NCBI RefSeq assembly: GCF_947497025.1
Contig: NZ_CANMFC010000002.1
Span: forward strand, 248,001-312,000
Length of the DNA: 64,000 bases
Direction of reading: 5' to 3'
Source of the DNA: an uncultured Kushneria sp.
GTDB taxonomy: Bacteria > Pseudomonadota > Gammaproteobacteria > Pseudomonadales > Halomonadaceae
How positions within the stretch are numbered: position 1 is the first letter of the stretch; every line of letters starts with the position of its first letter. Of the stretch, positions 8,098-17,540 are shown one piece after another. The position numbers and the translations under genes are program-made. The notes below the pieces were generated by a model. The model was not told the origin of the DNA, did no database searches, and was given only the letters and a program-made list of their open reading frames with translations.

Positions 8098-8952
8098 GTG
8101 CTTTCCTATCAACATGAACATGCATGGCATGCCGGCAACTTTGCCGATGTGCACAAGCATCTTGCCCAGTTTGCGCTGATCGAGCGCCTCATGGAAAAGA
8201 ACTCGGCCCTGAGCCTGATCGATACCCATGCCGGGCGAGGTCACTATCCGCTGGCGGCACCCGAGACCGCAAGGCTGGGCGAGTACCGTGACGGTGTCCT
8301 GCCACTGTGGGAGGCGCGCGATCGGCAGACAGGGCTTGTGGCGCGCTGGTGTGACGCGCTGGCCACCCTTCAGGACGATGCAGACACGCTGTCGCGCTAT
8401 CCGGGCTCGCCCTGGTGGTTTGCCCGCACCATGCGTGATAACGATCGTCTGACCCTGTATGAGCTGCATCCCGGCGAGCATCGCCATCTGGAAGATGCCA
8501 CGCTTGAAACGCCCCATGTACGGCGGCTCAAGCGTGATGGTCTCGGCGGTCTGGTCCACCAGCTGCCGGTGCGAACGCCCCGACTCTGCGTACTGATCGA
8601 CCCGTCCTATGAAGTGAAGGACGAATATGAAACGGTCGCCTCGACGCTTGCCCAGGTCGTGCGGCAGATGCGACACGCTGTCGTGCTGATCTGGTATCCG
8701 CTGCTGGGTGACGGGCGCCACCAGCGTCTGCTGGACGGCGTTAAACGCCACAACATCGCCAAGGTGTGGCGCAGTGAGCTGACCCGGCATGACCCGGCCG
8801 GCGAACACGGCCTTTATGGTTCGGGGCTTTTGCTGCTCAACCCGCCATGGCAGCTGGAGACACAGCTTGATGAGGCGTTTGGTGCGCTGGCCGCGCTGTA
8901 TGGCGACCAGGCCTTTCACACCAGTGACTGGTGGATGCCCGAGCGGCCCTGA
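8098..8952 (+). CDS. rlmJ: 23S rRNA (adenine2030-N6)-methyltransferase RlmJ
   Basis: RlmJ methylates A2030 of 23S rRNA using S-adenosylmethionine. The N-terminus LSYQHEHAWHAGNFADVHKH is the family hallmark, as are IDTHAGRGHYPL (cofactor site) and LIDPSYEVKDEY (the DPPY-like catalytic motif, here DPSY). I chose GTG at 8098 because AAGGAGGG sits just upstream and the upstream ATG at 8065 lies inside a terminator hairpin. The product is 284 residues, the usual length. Confidence 0.93.
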   Translation: MLSYQHEHAWHAGNFADVHKHLAQFALIERLMEKNSALSLIDTHAGRGHYPLAAPETARLGEYRDGVLPLWEARDRQTGLVARWCDALATLQDDADTLSRYPGSPWWFARTMRDNDRLTLYELHPGEHRHLEDATLETPHVRRLKRDGLGGLVHQLPVRTPRLCVLIDPSYEVKDEYETVASTLAQVVRQMRHAVVLIWYPLLGDGRHQRLLDGVKRHNIAKVWRSELTRHDPAGEHGLYGSGLLLLNPPWQLETQLDEAFGALAALYGDQAFHTSDWWMPERP

Positions 8953-8971
8953 TACGGACGTCAATGATGCC

Positions 8972-9006
8972 AGCAAAAGGCCCGCCATGATGGCGGGCCT
9001 TTTGCT
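8972..9006. terminator. Bidirectional terminator between rlmJ and pqiC
   Basis: AGCAAAAGGCCCGCCA and TGGCGGGCCTTTTGCT form a near-perfect palindrome around a TGA centre, flanked by A and T runs in both orientations. It serves the convergent rlmJ (plus) and pqiABC (minus) transcripts. Confidence 0.88.
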
Positions 9007-9059
9007 GTTTCAAAGCGCGGGTATTTCAAGCCCCGCGTACGACACGGTCCGTGAGCGGC

Positions 9060-9740
9060 TCAGGGGGTGGTGGCCGGCACCGAGCGCGCTGACGAGCGAG
9101 AATAGGCCCCGGTGCTCGATGCCATCTGTTCCTGACGGGTAATCTCGTGGGCAATCTGCTCACCCACGTTCTCCCAGCCCTGTGCCAGGGTGCGTACCAG
9201 CGCCGGATAGCCGTCGTCATCGAGCGGGCGTTCAATTTCGAAGGGCTGCTGATAGAGCAGGCTGCCGCCGGCGTCGCGCAGCTGATACTGCCCGGCCAGC
9301 ACCGCCATGCCGTCATAGCGGCCCTGGAAACGTGACAGCGTGACCCGCACGCCGGTATCGGCGCGGTCGCCGGCCAGGGTCTCGCCCAGCACGCGATGAT
9401 CCTTCAGTTGATCTCCCAGCGTGCGCTGCAGGCTGCGGGTGAGCTGGGCGCTCAGACTGTCGGCCCAAAGGTTGGCCTGCGCCTCGTTCACCTCGATATC
9501 GCTGGTCTGATAAACCACGCCCTGACCGTCGAGATAGTCCGCCAGCCGTACCGACGACACCGCCACCGTCGGCGCGCTGTCGGGCAACGACACCCCGGGT
9601 TCGGCGGTGGCAGCGCGCTGATCGGCCAGCGGCAGCGTATAGCGGTGAAACTCGGTGGACTGACCGGCGCAGCCGGCCAGTACCGCCAGTACCACAAGGG
9701 CTGCGCCGCGACCGGACGCGTTGAGAAATGGCATCATCAT
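9060..9740 (-). CDS. pqiC: PqiC-like outer-membrane lipoprotein
   Basis: This 226-residue lipoprotein has a signal peptide ending in the lipobox LAVLAGC (C24) and belongs to the ABC-transport auxiliary lipoprotein family (DUF330). In Escherichia coli PqiC is the outer-membrane partner of the PqiB tunnel in a lipid-transport bridge between the two membranes. Its start overlaps the pqiB stop in an ATGA, showing a tightly coupled pqiA-pqiB-pqiC operon. A second methionine pair follows the first, so the exact start may shift by one or two codons. Confidence 0.88.
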   Translation of the reverse strand: MMMPFLNASGRGAALVVLAVLAGCAGQSTEFHRYTLPLADQRAATAEPGVSLPDSAPTVAVSSVRLADYLDGQGVVYQTSDIEVNEAQANLWADSLSAQLTRSLQRTLGDQLKDHRVLGETLAGDRADTGVRVTLSRFQGRYDGMAVLAGQYQLRDAGGSLLYQQPFEIERPLDDDGYPALVRTLAQGWENVGEQIAHEITRQEQMASSTGAYSRSSARSVPATTP

Positions 9741-11383
9741 GGACGGGCCCTCGGTTGCGGATCCTGAATCTCGCCGCGATTGAAGATCAGCGAGTTGGGT
9801 TTCTCGCTGATGGTGCGCGCTGCCGGCTGCAGCGAGCGCATCAGCTGCTCAAGGCTTTTCAGTGTCGAGGTCAGCTCGCCATAGGCCGGTGCCTCACTCG
9901 AGTAGCTCGACAGCGTCTGCTCAATGCTGCGCAGCGTGCGCTGGACGTCACCGGGCAGGCCACGGGTACTCTCATCATTGAGCACTTCATTGAGGCTGCC
10001 GGCGGTCTCGTTGAGCTCATTGAGCAACGACTCGGAGCTGGCAAGCGTCGCATCCAGACGAGTGAGCGACGACTCCACCGGCAGATTGTTGAGCTTGTCG
10101 AGCAGACCGGTCACCTTCTGTTCGATCTGGGCAAAGCTGCCGGGCTCACTGGGGAACACGGCCACGCCGTTGTAATCCTTGAGTGTCTGTTCGGACGGCT
10201 CATCCACGAAATTGGTGTCCACAAAGAGTGCCCCGGTGAAGAGGTTGCCGGTCTTGAGCGAGGCGCGCAGACCATTGCCAAACATGGTGTTGATCCGCCT
10301 GCGCCACTCCTTGAGCGACTCCTCGTCCACCTTCGCCTGAAGGCGCTGCGGCTCGATGCGAATCAACACCGGAATGCGAAAGCCCTCGACCTGATTTTCC
10401 TGCAAAAGATCAATGCGGTAGGGCACGGTATCCACGGTGCCGATCCGTACGCCGCGATATTCGACCGGCGCCCCGCGCGAGAGCCCGCGCACGGTGTCAT
10501 CGATCATCACGACATAGCGCAGATAGTGACTGAAGCTGCCCTGCAGGGCGTTTTCTTCGTCGCTGTAAAGCGAAAAGACCAGATTGCTGTCGGCACCGAC
10601 CGGCTCGCCCGGCGGGATATCCTCCGGCACGCCGAAGGTAACGCCTCCGCTGACCAGCGACTCCAGCGAGCCCAGCCCCAGCGAGAAGCCCTCCGAGGTC
10701 AGATCAAAATTAATGCCCGAGGCCAGCCAGAAGCGGGTATTGCTGGTCACCAGATCTTCATAGGGCGCCTGAATGAAAAGCTGATAGTGCACCACCCGAT
10801 CCTCGGTATCGAACTCCAGATTCTCGACCCGTCCGACGGTGAACCCCTGAAACAGGACCGGATCACCGACATTGAGCGAACCGGCGGCGGCGCTGGTCAG
10901 GTGCAGCCGCAGTCCCTTGGCATCCGGCGGTGCGACAGGAGGCTGTTCCAGCATTTCAAAGCTCTCCTGAGTGTTTTCCGAATGGCCCGGCTGCAGCTGG
11001 ATATAGGCGCCCGACAGTACGGTGTTCAACCCGCTGATGCCTTCACGACCGATGCGAGGCTTGACGACCCAGAAGCGTGTCTCTTCGTTGAGCAGGCGGT
11101 CGGTGCCCGGGTTCATGCGTGCCTTGATCACGGCATGAGAGGTGTCTTCCGACAGCGACACCGAGGTGACCTCGCCCACATCCACATTGCGCGCCTTGAT
11201 CATGGTGTTGCCGGCGTCAATGCCTTCAGCATTGTTCATGATCAGCGTGATTTCCGGCCCGCGCGAGGAGAGCGTGTGATAAAGCATCCAGCCCCCGATC
11301 AAAAGCGCGATCAGGGGGATCAGCCAGACCGGTGAGATATGTCGGTGCTTTTTTCGCTGCGCGGTGGTCTCGGTCTTGCTCAT
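9737..11383 (-). CDS. pqiB: PqiB, MCE-domain intermembrane lipid transport protein
   Basis: A 548-residue protein with one N-terminal membrane anchor (about residues 18-38, HISPVWLIPLIALLIGGW) and three MlaD/MCE repeats, recognisable by GPEITLIMNNAEGID, then LRLHLTSAAAGSLNVGDPV, then VRGLSRGAPVEYRGVRIG. The last 120 residues are helical, consistent with the coiled-coil needle that spans the periplasm. It overlaps both pqiA and pqiC by ATGA. In E. coli the operon responds to paraquat and contributes to envelope integrity. Confidence 0.93.
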   Translation of the reverse strand: MSKTETTAQRKKHRHISPVWLIPLIALLIGGWMLYHTLSSRGPEITLIMNNAEGIDAGNTMIKARNVDVGEVTSVSLSEDTSHAVIKARMNPGTDRLLNEETRFWVVKPRIGREGISGLNTVLSGAYIQLQPGHSENTQESFEMLEQPPVAPPDAKGLRLHLTSAAAGSLNVGDPVLFQGFTVGRVENLEFDTEDRVVHYQLFIQAPYEDLVTSNTRFWLASGINFDLTSEGFSLGLGSLESLVSGGVTFGVPEDIPPGEPVGADSNLVFSLYSDEENALQGSFSHYLRYVVMIDDTVRGLSRGAPVEYRGVRIGTVDTVPYRIDLLQENQVEGFRIPVLIRIEPQRLQAKVDEESLKEWRRRINTMFGNGLRASLKTGNLFTGALFVDTNFVDEPSEQTLKDYNGVAVFPSEPGSFAQIEQKVTGLLDKLNNLPVESSLTRLDATLASSESLLNELNETAGSLNEVLNDESTRGLPGDVQRTLRSIEQTLSSYSSEAPAYGELTSTLKSLEQLMRSLQPAARTISEKPNSLIFNRGEIQDPQPRARP

Positions 11384-12711
11384 GGCCCCGTGTCCTGTGC
11401 TTTCCCTGCAACCACCGGCTGAGGGGATAATGTGGAAATATCGTTGTTTTCAAGGTCTGGATGATCGGCAGCGTCCCAGATCAGGCGCGGATCAAAGCTC
11501 ATGGCGGCAATCATGGTTACGATCACCACACCGCCGAAGGCGATGATGCCGGGCTCGGCAGAGATGTGCATCAATACGCCCAGCTGCACCAGCGCGGCCA
11601 GCAGGGCCACCACGAAGACATCGATCATTGACCAGCGGCCGATGAACTCGGTCACCCGATAAAGGGTCATGCGCACCTCGGGCCGCCACGGCTGAGGCCG
11701 GGCGACCTTGAGGCACAGCCAGAAAAGCGCCAGAAGCTTGGCGACCGGAATCACCACGCTGGCCAGAAAGATGATGGCGGCGATCGGATAGTCGCCATGA
11801 TCGATCAGCAGCAGAACGCCGCCGATAACCGTCTGGGTCGTCGTATCATTGAGACTCGAGACGGTCATGATCGGCAGAATCATGGCCGGGATATAGAGCA
11901 GTATCGAGACCAGCAGTAGCGCCAGGGTCTTTTGCACGCTGTGGCGGTGGCGCATGTGCAGTTTCTCGCCGCAGCGGCGGCAGTAACACGCTCGATGATG
12001 ATGATAGTCGTTGACCGTACTGCAGACCGGACAGCCGACGAGTTTCTGCGCCTGTGCGGTGCGTCCGGCGCGTGCATGCGCCGGCGGCGCAGGCTCCGGT
12101 GCCATGAGACGCCAGAGCCAGTCGCGATCCACGCTGCGCGAGACCAGAAGCATCAGCACCACAAACAGGCAAAAGGCCCAGAAGGAGACGCCAAAGCCAA
12201 TGCTGGCCAGCGACAGGATCTTGACCAGGCTCACCAGCACGCCGATTAAAAACACATCGGCCATCATCCAGTGCTCGATGTGGCGCAGGGTGCGCAGCAT
12301 CAGCATACCGCGCGGTGGCCGCCGGCCCAGTAACAGTGCACCATGGATCACGATCACCATACCCAGATAGAGCATCGGCAACAGCAACAGCACCATCCAC
12401 AGCACCACGGCCAGTACGGTGTAGCTGCCGGTCGACAGAATCGCCATGGCATCGGTCAGGCTGATGCTGCGCTCGAGACCGCGGGCAGAAAAGGAGATAA
12501 ACGGAAAGGCCAGCGAGGTGACCAGCGCCACAATCGCTGCAATGGCCAGCGCCAGCGACTGCTGGGCAGGCGCTCGCTTGCGCACCATCAGCTCATGCTG
12601 ACAGCGTGGGCAGCGGGCACTTTCCGAGCACGCCAGCGGCGGCACGGTACTGACCAGATCGCATTCATGACAGACCCGCAGGGGCTGTGAAGGCTCAGAT
12701 AGCGTGGTGAT
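11380..12711 (-). CDS. pqiA: PqiA, integral membrane subunit of the Pqi system (apparent AUC start codon)
   Basis: PqiA is the inner-membrane component, with two zinc-ribbon-plus-membrane modules. The second module has CPVCSTVNDYHHHRACYCRRC; the first needs the pair CHEC ... CPRC. The nearest conventional start (GTG at 12645) falls after CHEC and would delete half the zinc site. Reading upstream in frame gives TTLSEPSQPLRVCHECDLVS with no ATG, GTG or TTG. The codon just before this is ATC at 12711-12709, preceded by GGAGAGAACC at normal ribosome-binding spacing. I therefore place the start at ATC (443 residues). A single sequencing error (ATG read as ATC) is the main alternative. Confidence 0.8.
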   Translation of the reverse strand: MTTLSEPSQPLRVCHECDLVSTVPPLACSESARCPRCQHELMVRKRAPAQQSLALAIAAIVALVTSLAFPFISFSARGLERSISLTDAMAILSTGSYTVLAVVLWMVLLLLPMLYLGMVIVIHGALLLGRRPPRGMLMLRTLRHIEHWMMADVFLIGVLVSLVKILSLASIGFGVSFWAFCLFVVLMLLVSRSVDRDWLWRLMAPEPAPPAHARAGRTAQAQKLVGCPVCSTVNDYHHHRACYCRRCGEKLHMRHRHSVQKTLALLLVSILLYIPAMILPIMTVSSLNDTTTQTVIGGVLLLIDHGDYPIAAIIFLASVVIPVAKLLALFWLCLKVARPQPWRPEVRMTLYRVTEFIGRWSMIDVFVVALLAALVQLGVLMHISAEPGIIAFGGVVIVTMIAAMSFDPRLIWDAADHPDLENNDISTLSPQPVVAGKAQDTGP

Positions 12712-12785
12712 GGTTCTCTCCGAAGTCAGCCCGGGTCGATGTCGTTTGAAACGACCGGGGGCTACCGACCAGGGCAGGCCCCGCC

Positions 12786-12797
12786 GGTATTAATACC
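12786..12797 (-). promoter_or_regulatory. Palindrome GGTATTAATACC in the pqiA upstream region, probable promoter/operator
   Basis: A perfect 12-bp palindrome lies about 75 bp before the pqiA start. Read on the minus strand, TTGGAA lies 18 bp before TATTAA, and TATTAA is inside the palindrome, so the site could be a promoter whose -10 element is covered by an operator. A neighbouring ACTATAGT palindrome sits inside the spacer. Whether a redox regulator binds here is unknown. Confidence 0.4.
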
Positions 12798-12955
12798 TGC
12801 AGACTATAGTCCGTTCCAATGGTCAGGCACCATCGCACTCACCTGAACACGCCAGCCCCTCGATGAGGTCTGGCATATTTAAACATTCATCATGGTATGT
12901 AAATAGCATCGACGGCCATCGACGGCAAGCCGTCATGTGAACGCAACCCCTGACA

Positions 12956-14695
12956 TCAGTCATGGAGGGGGCCGGGTTGATGCCAGAGCCGGTAATAGGC
13001 GCCATCGGAATTGTCGAGCAGACGGTCGGGGGCGCCACGCTCGATCACACGCCCGGCCTGCATCACCACGACCTCATCGGCCTCGGCAATGGTCGACAGC
13101 CGATGCGCGACTACCACCATCGTGACCCGACCCTTGAGCGCAGCCAGCGCCCGGTTAAGGCGCGACTCGGTCAGGCTGTCGACGCTGGCAGTGGCCTCAT
13201 CGAGCAGCAGAATGCGCGGCTGTCGCAGCAGCGCCCGTGCCAGCGCCAGAAGCTGGCGCTCACCAGTGGAGAGCGTCAGCCCCCGCTCGCCCAGCGGTGT
13301 TTCAAGCCCGTCGGGCAGGCGATCGATCAGCTCACGCAGCTGGGCTTCATCAATGGCGCGGGCGATGGCGGCGTCATCGGCCTCGATCCCCATCAACAGA
13401 TTGTCCCTGAGCGTGGTCGAGCGAATGAAGGGCTCCTGGGGAACGCTGGCCATCACCGTATTGATCACCGAGGGTGCCAGGGTGTCGATACGTCGTCCGT
13501 CCAGCAGCAGATAGCCTATGGTGACCGGCTGCAGCCCGCCCAGCAGGTCCAGCAGCGTGGACTTGCCGCTGCCGGTGTGGCCGACCAGACCGATGAAGCG
13601 ACCTTCGGGGATCTCGAGGGTGACATCATCCAGCGTATTGGCCTCGGCGCCATGATGGCGAAATGTCAGCGCCTCGAGCCGGTAGTCAGCCGACCGGATC
13701 GCCCGGGTGTCGTCCCCGGCGGCCGCCTGCGGGCGATCCAGCAGGGAGAGCAGCCGCGTACCGGCCACGCCCGCCTGTTGAAAGATGTTAAAGCGCTGGG
13801 TGATCTCGATCAGAGGCTCGGACACGCGTCCCAGCCAGGTCACGAAGGCATACAGCACGCCGATTTCGGCCCCGCCCGCCAGGCTGTCGGCGCCATAACC
13901 AATCAGAAGCGCGGCCAGAATGATCACGCCCACCAGATCCAGCGCCGAGCGCAATAAAAGCGCCGAGATACGGATGGTATGCAGCCGGGCGTGATACTGC
14001 GCCACGTTAAGGTCGTGATAGCGCGTTCGAAAGCGCTCGGTCTGATTGAACGCCTGCAGCACGCTCATGCCGCCGATCGCCTCATTGATCCGCGCGTTCT
14101 GGCCGGCGCGCAGGCGACGCACCTCCATGGCGGCCGGACCACTGGCGCGCTGATAGGCCCAGATCACCACGGCCGCCACGGGGATCAGGGTCGCCGCGAT
14201 CAGCATCAGCTTGAGATCCATCAGCGCCATGGCGACCAGGATGCCGATCAACAGCATCAGATTCTGCAGCACGGTGGCCAGAAACTCGACGTAGAGCTCG
14301 CGCAGGTCATCGGTGTCATTGGTCACCCGCGCCACCATTTCGCCGGTGGGGGTGGCGTCATGCACGTGCTGGGGCAGATGCATGACGTGGCGAAAGACAC
14401 GCCGGCGCAGGGCATGCACGGCGTCCAGCGCAATGCGGGCAAAATAGAGCGTCTGCAGATAGCGGCCGAGGGCGGCCAGACCCTGGCTGCCGACATACAG
14501 CATCAGCAGGATGATCAGCGGCTCGGGGCGCAGATCCCGCGGAACCAGATAGCTGTCGATATAGTGCTTGGTCAGCCAGGGGCCCAGCACGTCCATGGCG
14601 GTGGCGGTCAGCAGCAGTATCAGCGCCAGCACCAGACGGCGACGGTCCTGCAACAGCGGGCGCAGCATCAGCGCGAGCAGGCGACGGTTGATCAT
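12956..14695 (-). CDS. mdlB: MdlB-like heterodimeric ABC exporter subunit
   Basis: The 579-residue half-transporter has six predicted membrane helices (about residues 1-300) and a nucleotide-binding domain with Walker [10 protein letters not shown] and Walker B ILLLDEAT. The signature motif is LSTGERQ instead of LSGGQ, as in E. coli MdlB, whose second composite ATP site is also non-canonical. The segment [22 protein letters not shown] is also MdlB-like. The ATG at 14695 overlaps the mdlA stop (ATGA), so the upstream frame to 14734 is rejected. Likely a multidrug or lipid-like exporter; the substrate is unknown. Confidence 0.87.
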   Translation of the reverse strand: MINRRLLALMLRPLLQDRRRLVLALILLLTATAMDVLGPWLTKHYIDSYLVPRDLRPEPLIILLMLYVGSQGLAALGRYLQTLYFARIALDAVHALRRRVFRHVMHLPQHVHDATPTGEMVARVTNDTDDLRELYVEFLATVLQNLMLLIGILVAMALMDLKLMLIAATLIPVAAVVIWAYQRASGPAAMEVRRLRAGQNARINEAIGGMSVLQAFNQTERFRTRYHDLNVAQYHARLHTIRISALLLRSALDLVGVIILAALLIGYGADSLAGGAEIGVLYAFVTWLGRVSEPLIEITQRFNIFQQAGVAGTRLLSLLDRPQAAAGDDTRAIRSADYRLEALTFRHHGAEANTLDDVTLEIPEGRFIGLVGHTGSGKSTLLDLLGGLQPVTIGYLLLDGRRIDTLAPSVINTVMASVPQEPFIRSTTLRDNLLMGIEADDAAIARAIDEAQLRELIDRLPDGLETPLGERGLTLSTGERQLLALARALLRQPRILLLDEATASVDSLTESRLNRALAALKGRVTMVVVAHRLSTIAEADEVVVMQAGRVIERGAPDRLLDNSDGAYYRLWHQPGPLHD

Positions 14696-16431
14696 GACGG
14701 TGTCTCCGCAATGCGGATCTGCTGCTCCTGCCACAGGCGGGCGTAGTGACCATTGCGGGTCAGCAGCGTGTCGTGTCGGCCCTGCTCGACGGCGCGGCCC
14801 TGATCCAGTACCACGATTTGGTCGGCGTGGCGCACCGCCGACAGTCGGTGACTGACGATCAGGCAGGTGCGTTCGCGCTCGGCCTCCAGGGTGGTCAAAA
14901 GCTGCTGCTCGGTGGTCTGGTCGACCGCCGAGAGCGTGTCATCGAGCAGCAGAATCGGTGCCGGGGAGAGCAGGGCACGGGCCAGTGCCACCCGCTGACG
15001 CTGGCCGCCGGACAGCGTCACGCCGCGCTCGCCGATGCGGGTGTCGAGTCCGTCAGGCAGGCGTGCCAGGTCCGGGCCGAAGGCCGCTGCCTCAAGAGCT
15101 GCCCGGATTTCGCTGTCACTGGCATCAGGAACCCCCAGCGCCACGTTCTCGCCCAGCGTGGCGGCAAAAAGATACGGGTCCTGCGGCACGTAGGCGTACA
15201 TCGAGCGCAACGTTCCCAGCTGATAGTCGCCCAGCGGATGATCACCCAGGATGAGTGTGCCGTGTGTCAGCGGATACTGGCGCAGCAGCAGGCGAATCAG
15301 GGTCGACTTGCCGCTGCCGGTGGCGCCCACGATCCCCACGGTCTGGCCGGGCTTGATCTCGAGTTGAAGATCGGTGAGTGCCGGTGTGGTCGCCAGTGGG
15401 TAGGTAAAGGCGTCGATGGCGATATGCAGGGCCGGGGAGGGCACCTTGCTCCGCTCGCCCGCATCATCAATGGTTTCACGCTCGTGGAAGAACTCGGTCA
15501 GCCGTCGTGCGGCCGCCTCGCCGCGCTGAAGAATGTTGAGACACCAGCCGAGTGCAAACATCGGCCAGATCAGTTGCACCAGATACAGGGTAAAACTGGT
15601 CAGCTCGCCCAGCGTGATCGCGCCACTCAAATAACGCCAGCTGCCGGCGGCAATGGTGGCCAGTGTGGCACTGCCCAGTGCCAGGAAAACGACCGGATCG
15701 TAGCGCGCCTCCATGCGCTGCACCTGATAGTTGGCCCGGGCGTGGGCCTCGGCGCGTCGATCAAAATCGGCAATCTCGGCCTCGATCAGCGAGTGCTGGC
15801 GCAACAATCGCAGCCCGGCGATGGCTTCCTGGGTACGATCGTTTAAATCGGAAAATCGTGCCAGCGACTGGCCGAAATAGCCCTGCACCCGGCTGGCCAC
15901 CCGATAAAAGCCCCAGGCCATGAAAGGGAAGGGGATCAGCGCGATCAGCGCCAGTGGCGCATCGATCACGATAATCATCATGGCGAGCACCAGAAGCAGG
16001 GTCAGTGCCCCGTCGACGCTTGAGAGCACGCCTTCACCGGCGGCCACTTCCACGGCATCAATGTCCTGGGTCGAGCGTGCCAGCAGATCGCCACTGCGCC
16101 GCTGCTGGAAAAACCCCGGATCCAGCCGGGTCAGCTTTTCATAGAAGCGGTCGCGCAGGGCCACGCCCAGCTGGTAGGAGGCGCCAAACAGCAGGATGCG
16201 CCACAGATAGCGCAGTCCATACATCGCCAGCGCCACGGCCACCAGCACCGCGGCACTGCGCCAGAGCCCAGACATGTCGATGCGCCCTTCATTGAGGGCA
16301 TCGATGATGCGGCCGGCCCACCAGGGCAGGGCCATGTTGAGAAGCCCCACCGCCAGCAGCGCCATAATGGCCAGCAGATAGGCACGGCGATGAGTCGCCA
16401 GAAAATCGAGCAGCAGTCGGCGTAGCGCCAT
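14692..16431 (-). CDS. mdlA: MdlA-like heterodimeric ABC exporter subunit
   Basis: A 579-residue half-transporter with an N-terminal membrane domain (LRYLWRILLFGASYQLGVALRD is close to E. coli MdlA) and an ABC domain with Walker A GATGSGKST, canonical signature LSGGQRQRVALARAL and Walker B PILLLDD. It pairs with the next gene through an ATGA overlap. One partner has a normal and the other an altered signature motif, as expected for an asymmetric exporter. I prefer ATG at 16431; a TTG at 16449 extends it by six residues, and neither has a strong binding site. Confidence 0.87.
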   Translation of the reverse strand: MALRRLLLDFLATHRRAYLLAIMALLAVGLLNMALPWWAGRIIDALNEGRIDMSGLWRSAAVLVAVALAMYGLRYLWRILLFGASYQLGVALRDRFYEKLTRLDPGFFQQRRSGDLLARSTQDIDAVEVAAGEGVLSSVDGALTLLLVLAMMIIVIDAPLALIALIPFPFMAWGFYRVASRVQGYFGQSLARFSDLNDRTQEAIAGLRLLRQHSLIEAEIADFDRRAEAHARANYQVQRMEARYDPVVFLALGSATLATIAAGSWRYLSGAITLGELTSFTLYLVQLIWPMFALGWCLNILQRGEAAARRLTEFFHERETIDDAGERSKVPSPALHIAIDAFTYPLATTPALTDLQLEIKPGQTVGIVGATGSGKSTLIRLLLRQYPLTHGTLILGDHPLGDYQLGTLRSMYAYVPQDPYLFAATLGENVALGVPDASDSEIRAALEAAAFGPDLARLPDGLDTRIGERGVTLSGGQRQRVALARALLSPAPILLLDDTLSAVDQTTEQQLLTTLEAERERTCLIVSHRLSAVRHADQIVVLDQGRAVEQGRHDTLLTRNGHYARLWQEQQIRIAETPS

Positions 16432-16591
16432 GGGCGTTGATTCAATCAAAAGGGTGGATGGGCATCAGGGCAGAGCCCTGTGCAGTGTAACAAAGGGGCA
16501 TGCCCTCCGGGACCGCTTGATTCCGGATTCACGTTGTCGTTGCCGGCGGTGACGATTACGCTAGGGCGCTTCAACACGTGAGGAAATGATC

Positions 16592-17482
16592 GTGTCCACC
16601 ACGATGAAAATTGCCTGGACCAGCCTGCTGGTAGGCTTTGCCGTGCTCGGCCTCAAGACGCTGGCCTATGCGCTGACAGGCTCGGTGGCCCTGCTCTCGG
16701 ATGCACTGGAGAGCATGGTCAACGTGGTCACTGCCGTGGCAGCGTTGATCGCCATTCGGGTGGCCGCCATGCCGGCCGATGACAATCACCCCTACGGCCA
16801 TCACAAGGCGGAATTTTTCAGCGCCGTGCTGGAAGGCGTGATGATCATCATCGCGGCACTTCTGATCCTGCGCGAGGCCGTGACCGGGATCATGGACCCG
16901 CAGCCGCTCGAACTGCCTGTCATGGGAATTGCCATCAGTCTGGCGGCGACCGTGATCAACGCCGTCTGGTCGCGCGTGCTGATTCGCATCGGCCGCCGAG
17001 AGCGTTCGCCGGCACTGGTCGCCGATGGCCGCCATCTCTTTACTGACGTGGTCACTTCGGCCGGCGTCATCATTGGTGTAGTGCTCGCCATGACGACCCA
17101 CTGGTGGCTGCTGGACCCGCTGGTGGCGATTATCGTGGCCATCAATATCCTCTGGTCGGGCGCGCAGGTGATCCGCGAATCCCTGAGTGGGCTGATGGAT
17201 GAAGCCGTCCCGCCTGATACCCTGGAGCTGATCCACCATGTCATCGCCGTGACCGGCGAAGGCGCCGTCGAGGCCCACGACGTGCGCACCCGTCATGCCG
17301 GGCGCGCCACCTTTGTCGATTTTCATCTCGTGGTCCCGGGCGAGACCACGGTGTTTCACGCTCACGAAATCTGCGATCGCATCGAGGCCGGGCTGCGTCA
17401 GGCGCTGGGCGAGGTACGTATCACCATTCACGTCGAGCCCGAGCACAAGGCCGAGCAGGTCGCCGACATCGTCTTTGATTAA
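16592..17482 (+). CDS. Cation diffusion facilitator family metal exporter (FieF-like)
   Basis: A 296-residue inner-membrane divalent-metal/proton antiporter. Membrane segment 2 has LLSDALESMVNV (the metal-site D-x-x-x-D form typical of FieF rather than H-x-x-x-D), the loop has HPYGHHKAEFF, and segment 5 has HLFTDVVTS. The C-terminal cytoplasmic ferredoxin-like domain carries HDVRTRHAG and FHLVVPG. GTG at 16592 is chosen because AGGA at 16581 gives a 7-bp spacing; the ATG at 16586 would be too close. The DxxxD form suggests iron or zinc, but specificity is not proven. Confidence 0.88.
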   Translation: MSTTMKIAWTSLLVGFAVLGLKTLAYALTGSVALLSDALESMVNVVTAVAALIAIRVAAMPADDNHPYGHHKAEFFSAVLEGVMIIIAALLILREAVTGIMDPQPLELPVMGIAISLAATVINAVWSRVLIRIGRRERSPALVADGRHLFTDVVTSAGVIIGVVLAMTTHWWLLDPLVAIIVAINILWSGAQVIRESLSGLMDEAVPPDTLELIHHVIAVTGEGAVEAHDVRTRHAGRATFVDFHLVVPGETTVFHAHEICDRIEAGLRQALGEVRITIHVEPEHKAEQVADIVFD

Positions 17483-17540
17483 CGGTCTTTGACTAACACT
17501 CCCTGACTGACTCTGCATGATCTCTGGCTAATTGGCCGGC

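Noticed and set aside
9728-11335. 535-codon plus-strand frame opposite pqiB
   Set aside because: It is antisense to a complete PqiB with clear MCE domains; its translation is rich in Gln, His and Arg with no recognisable domain, as expected of a GC-rich shadow.
12908-12934. GACGGC hairpin in the mdlB-pqiA spacer as a terminator
   Set aside because: A 6-bp stem (GACGGC/GCCGTC, two-base loop) exists but has no T run on the minus strand, so I did not list it as a terminator.
12962-13957. 331-codon plus-strand frame opposite mdlB
   Set aside because: Shadow of the ABC transporter gene; low-complexity composition and no start signal.
14746-15846. 366-codon plus-strand frame opposite mdlA
   Set aside because: Lies wholly within mdlA, no ribosome binding site, no family motif.
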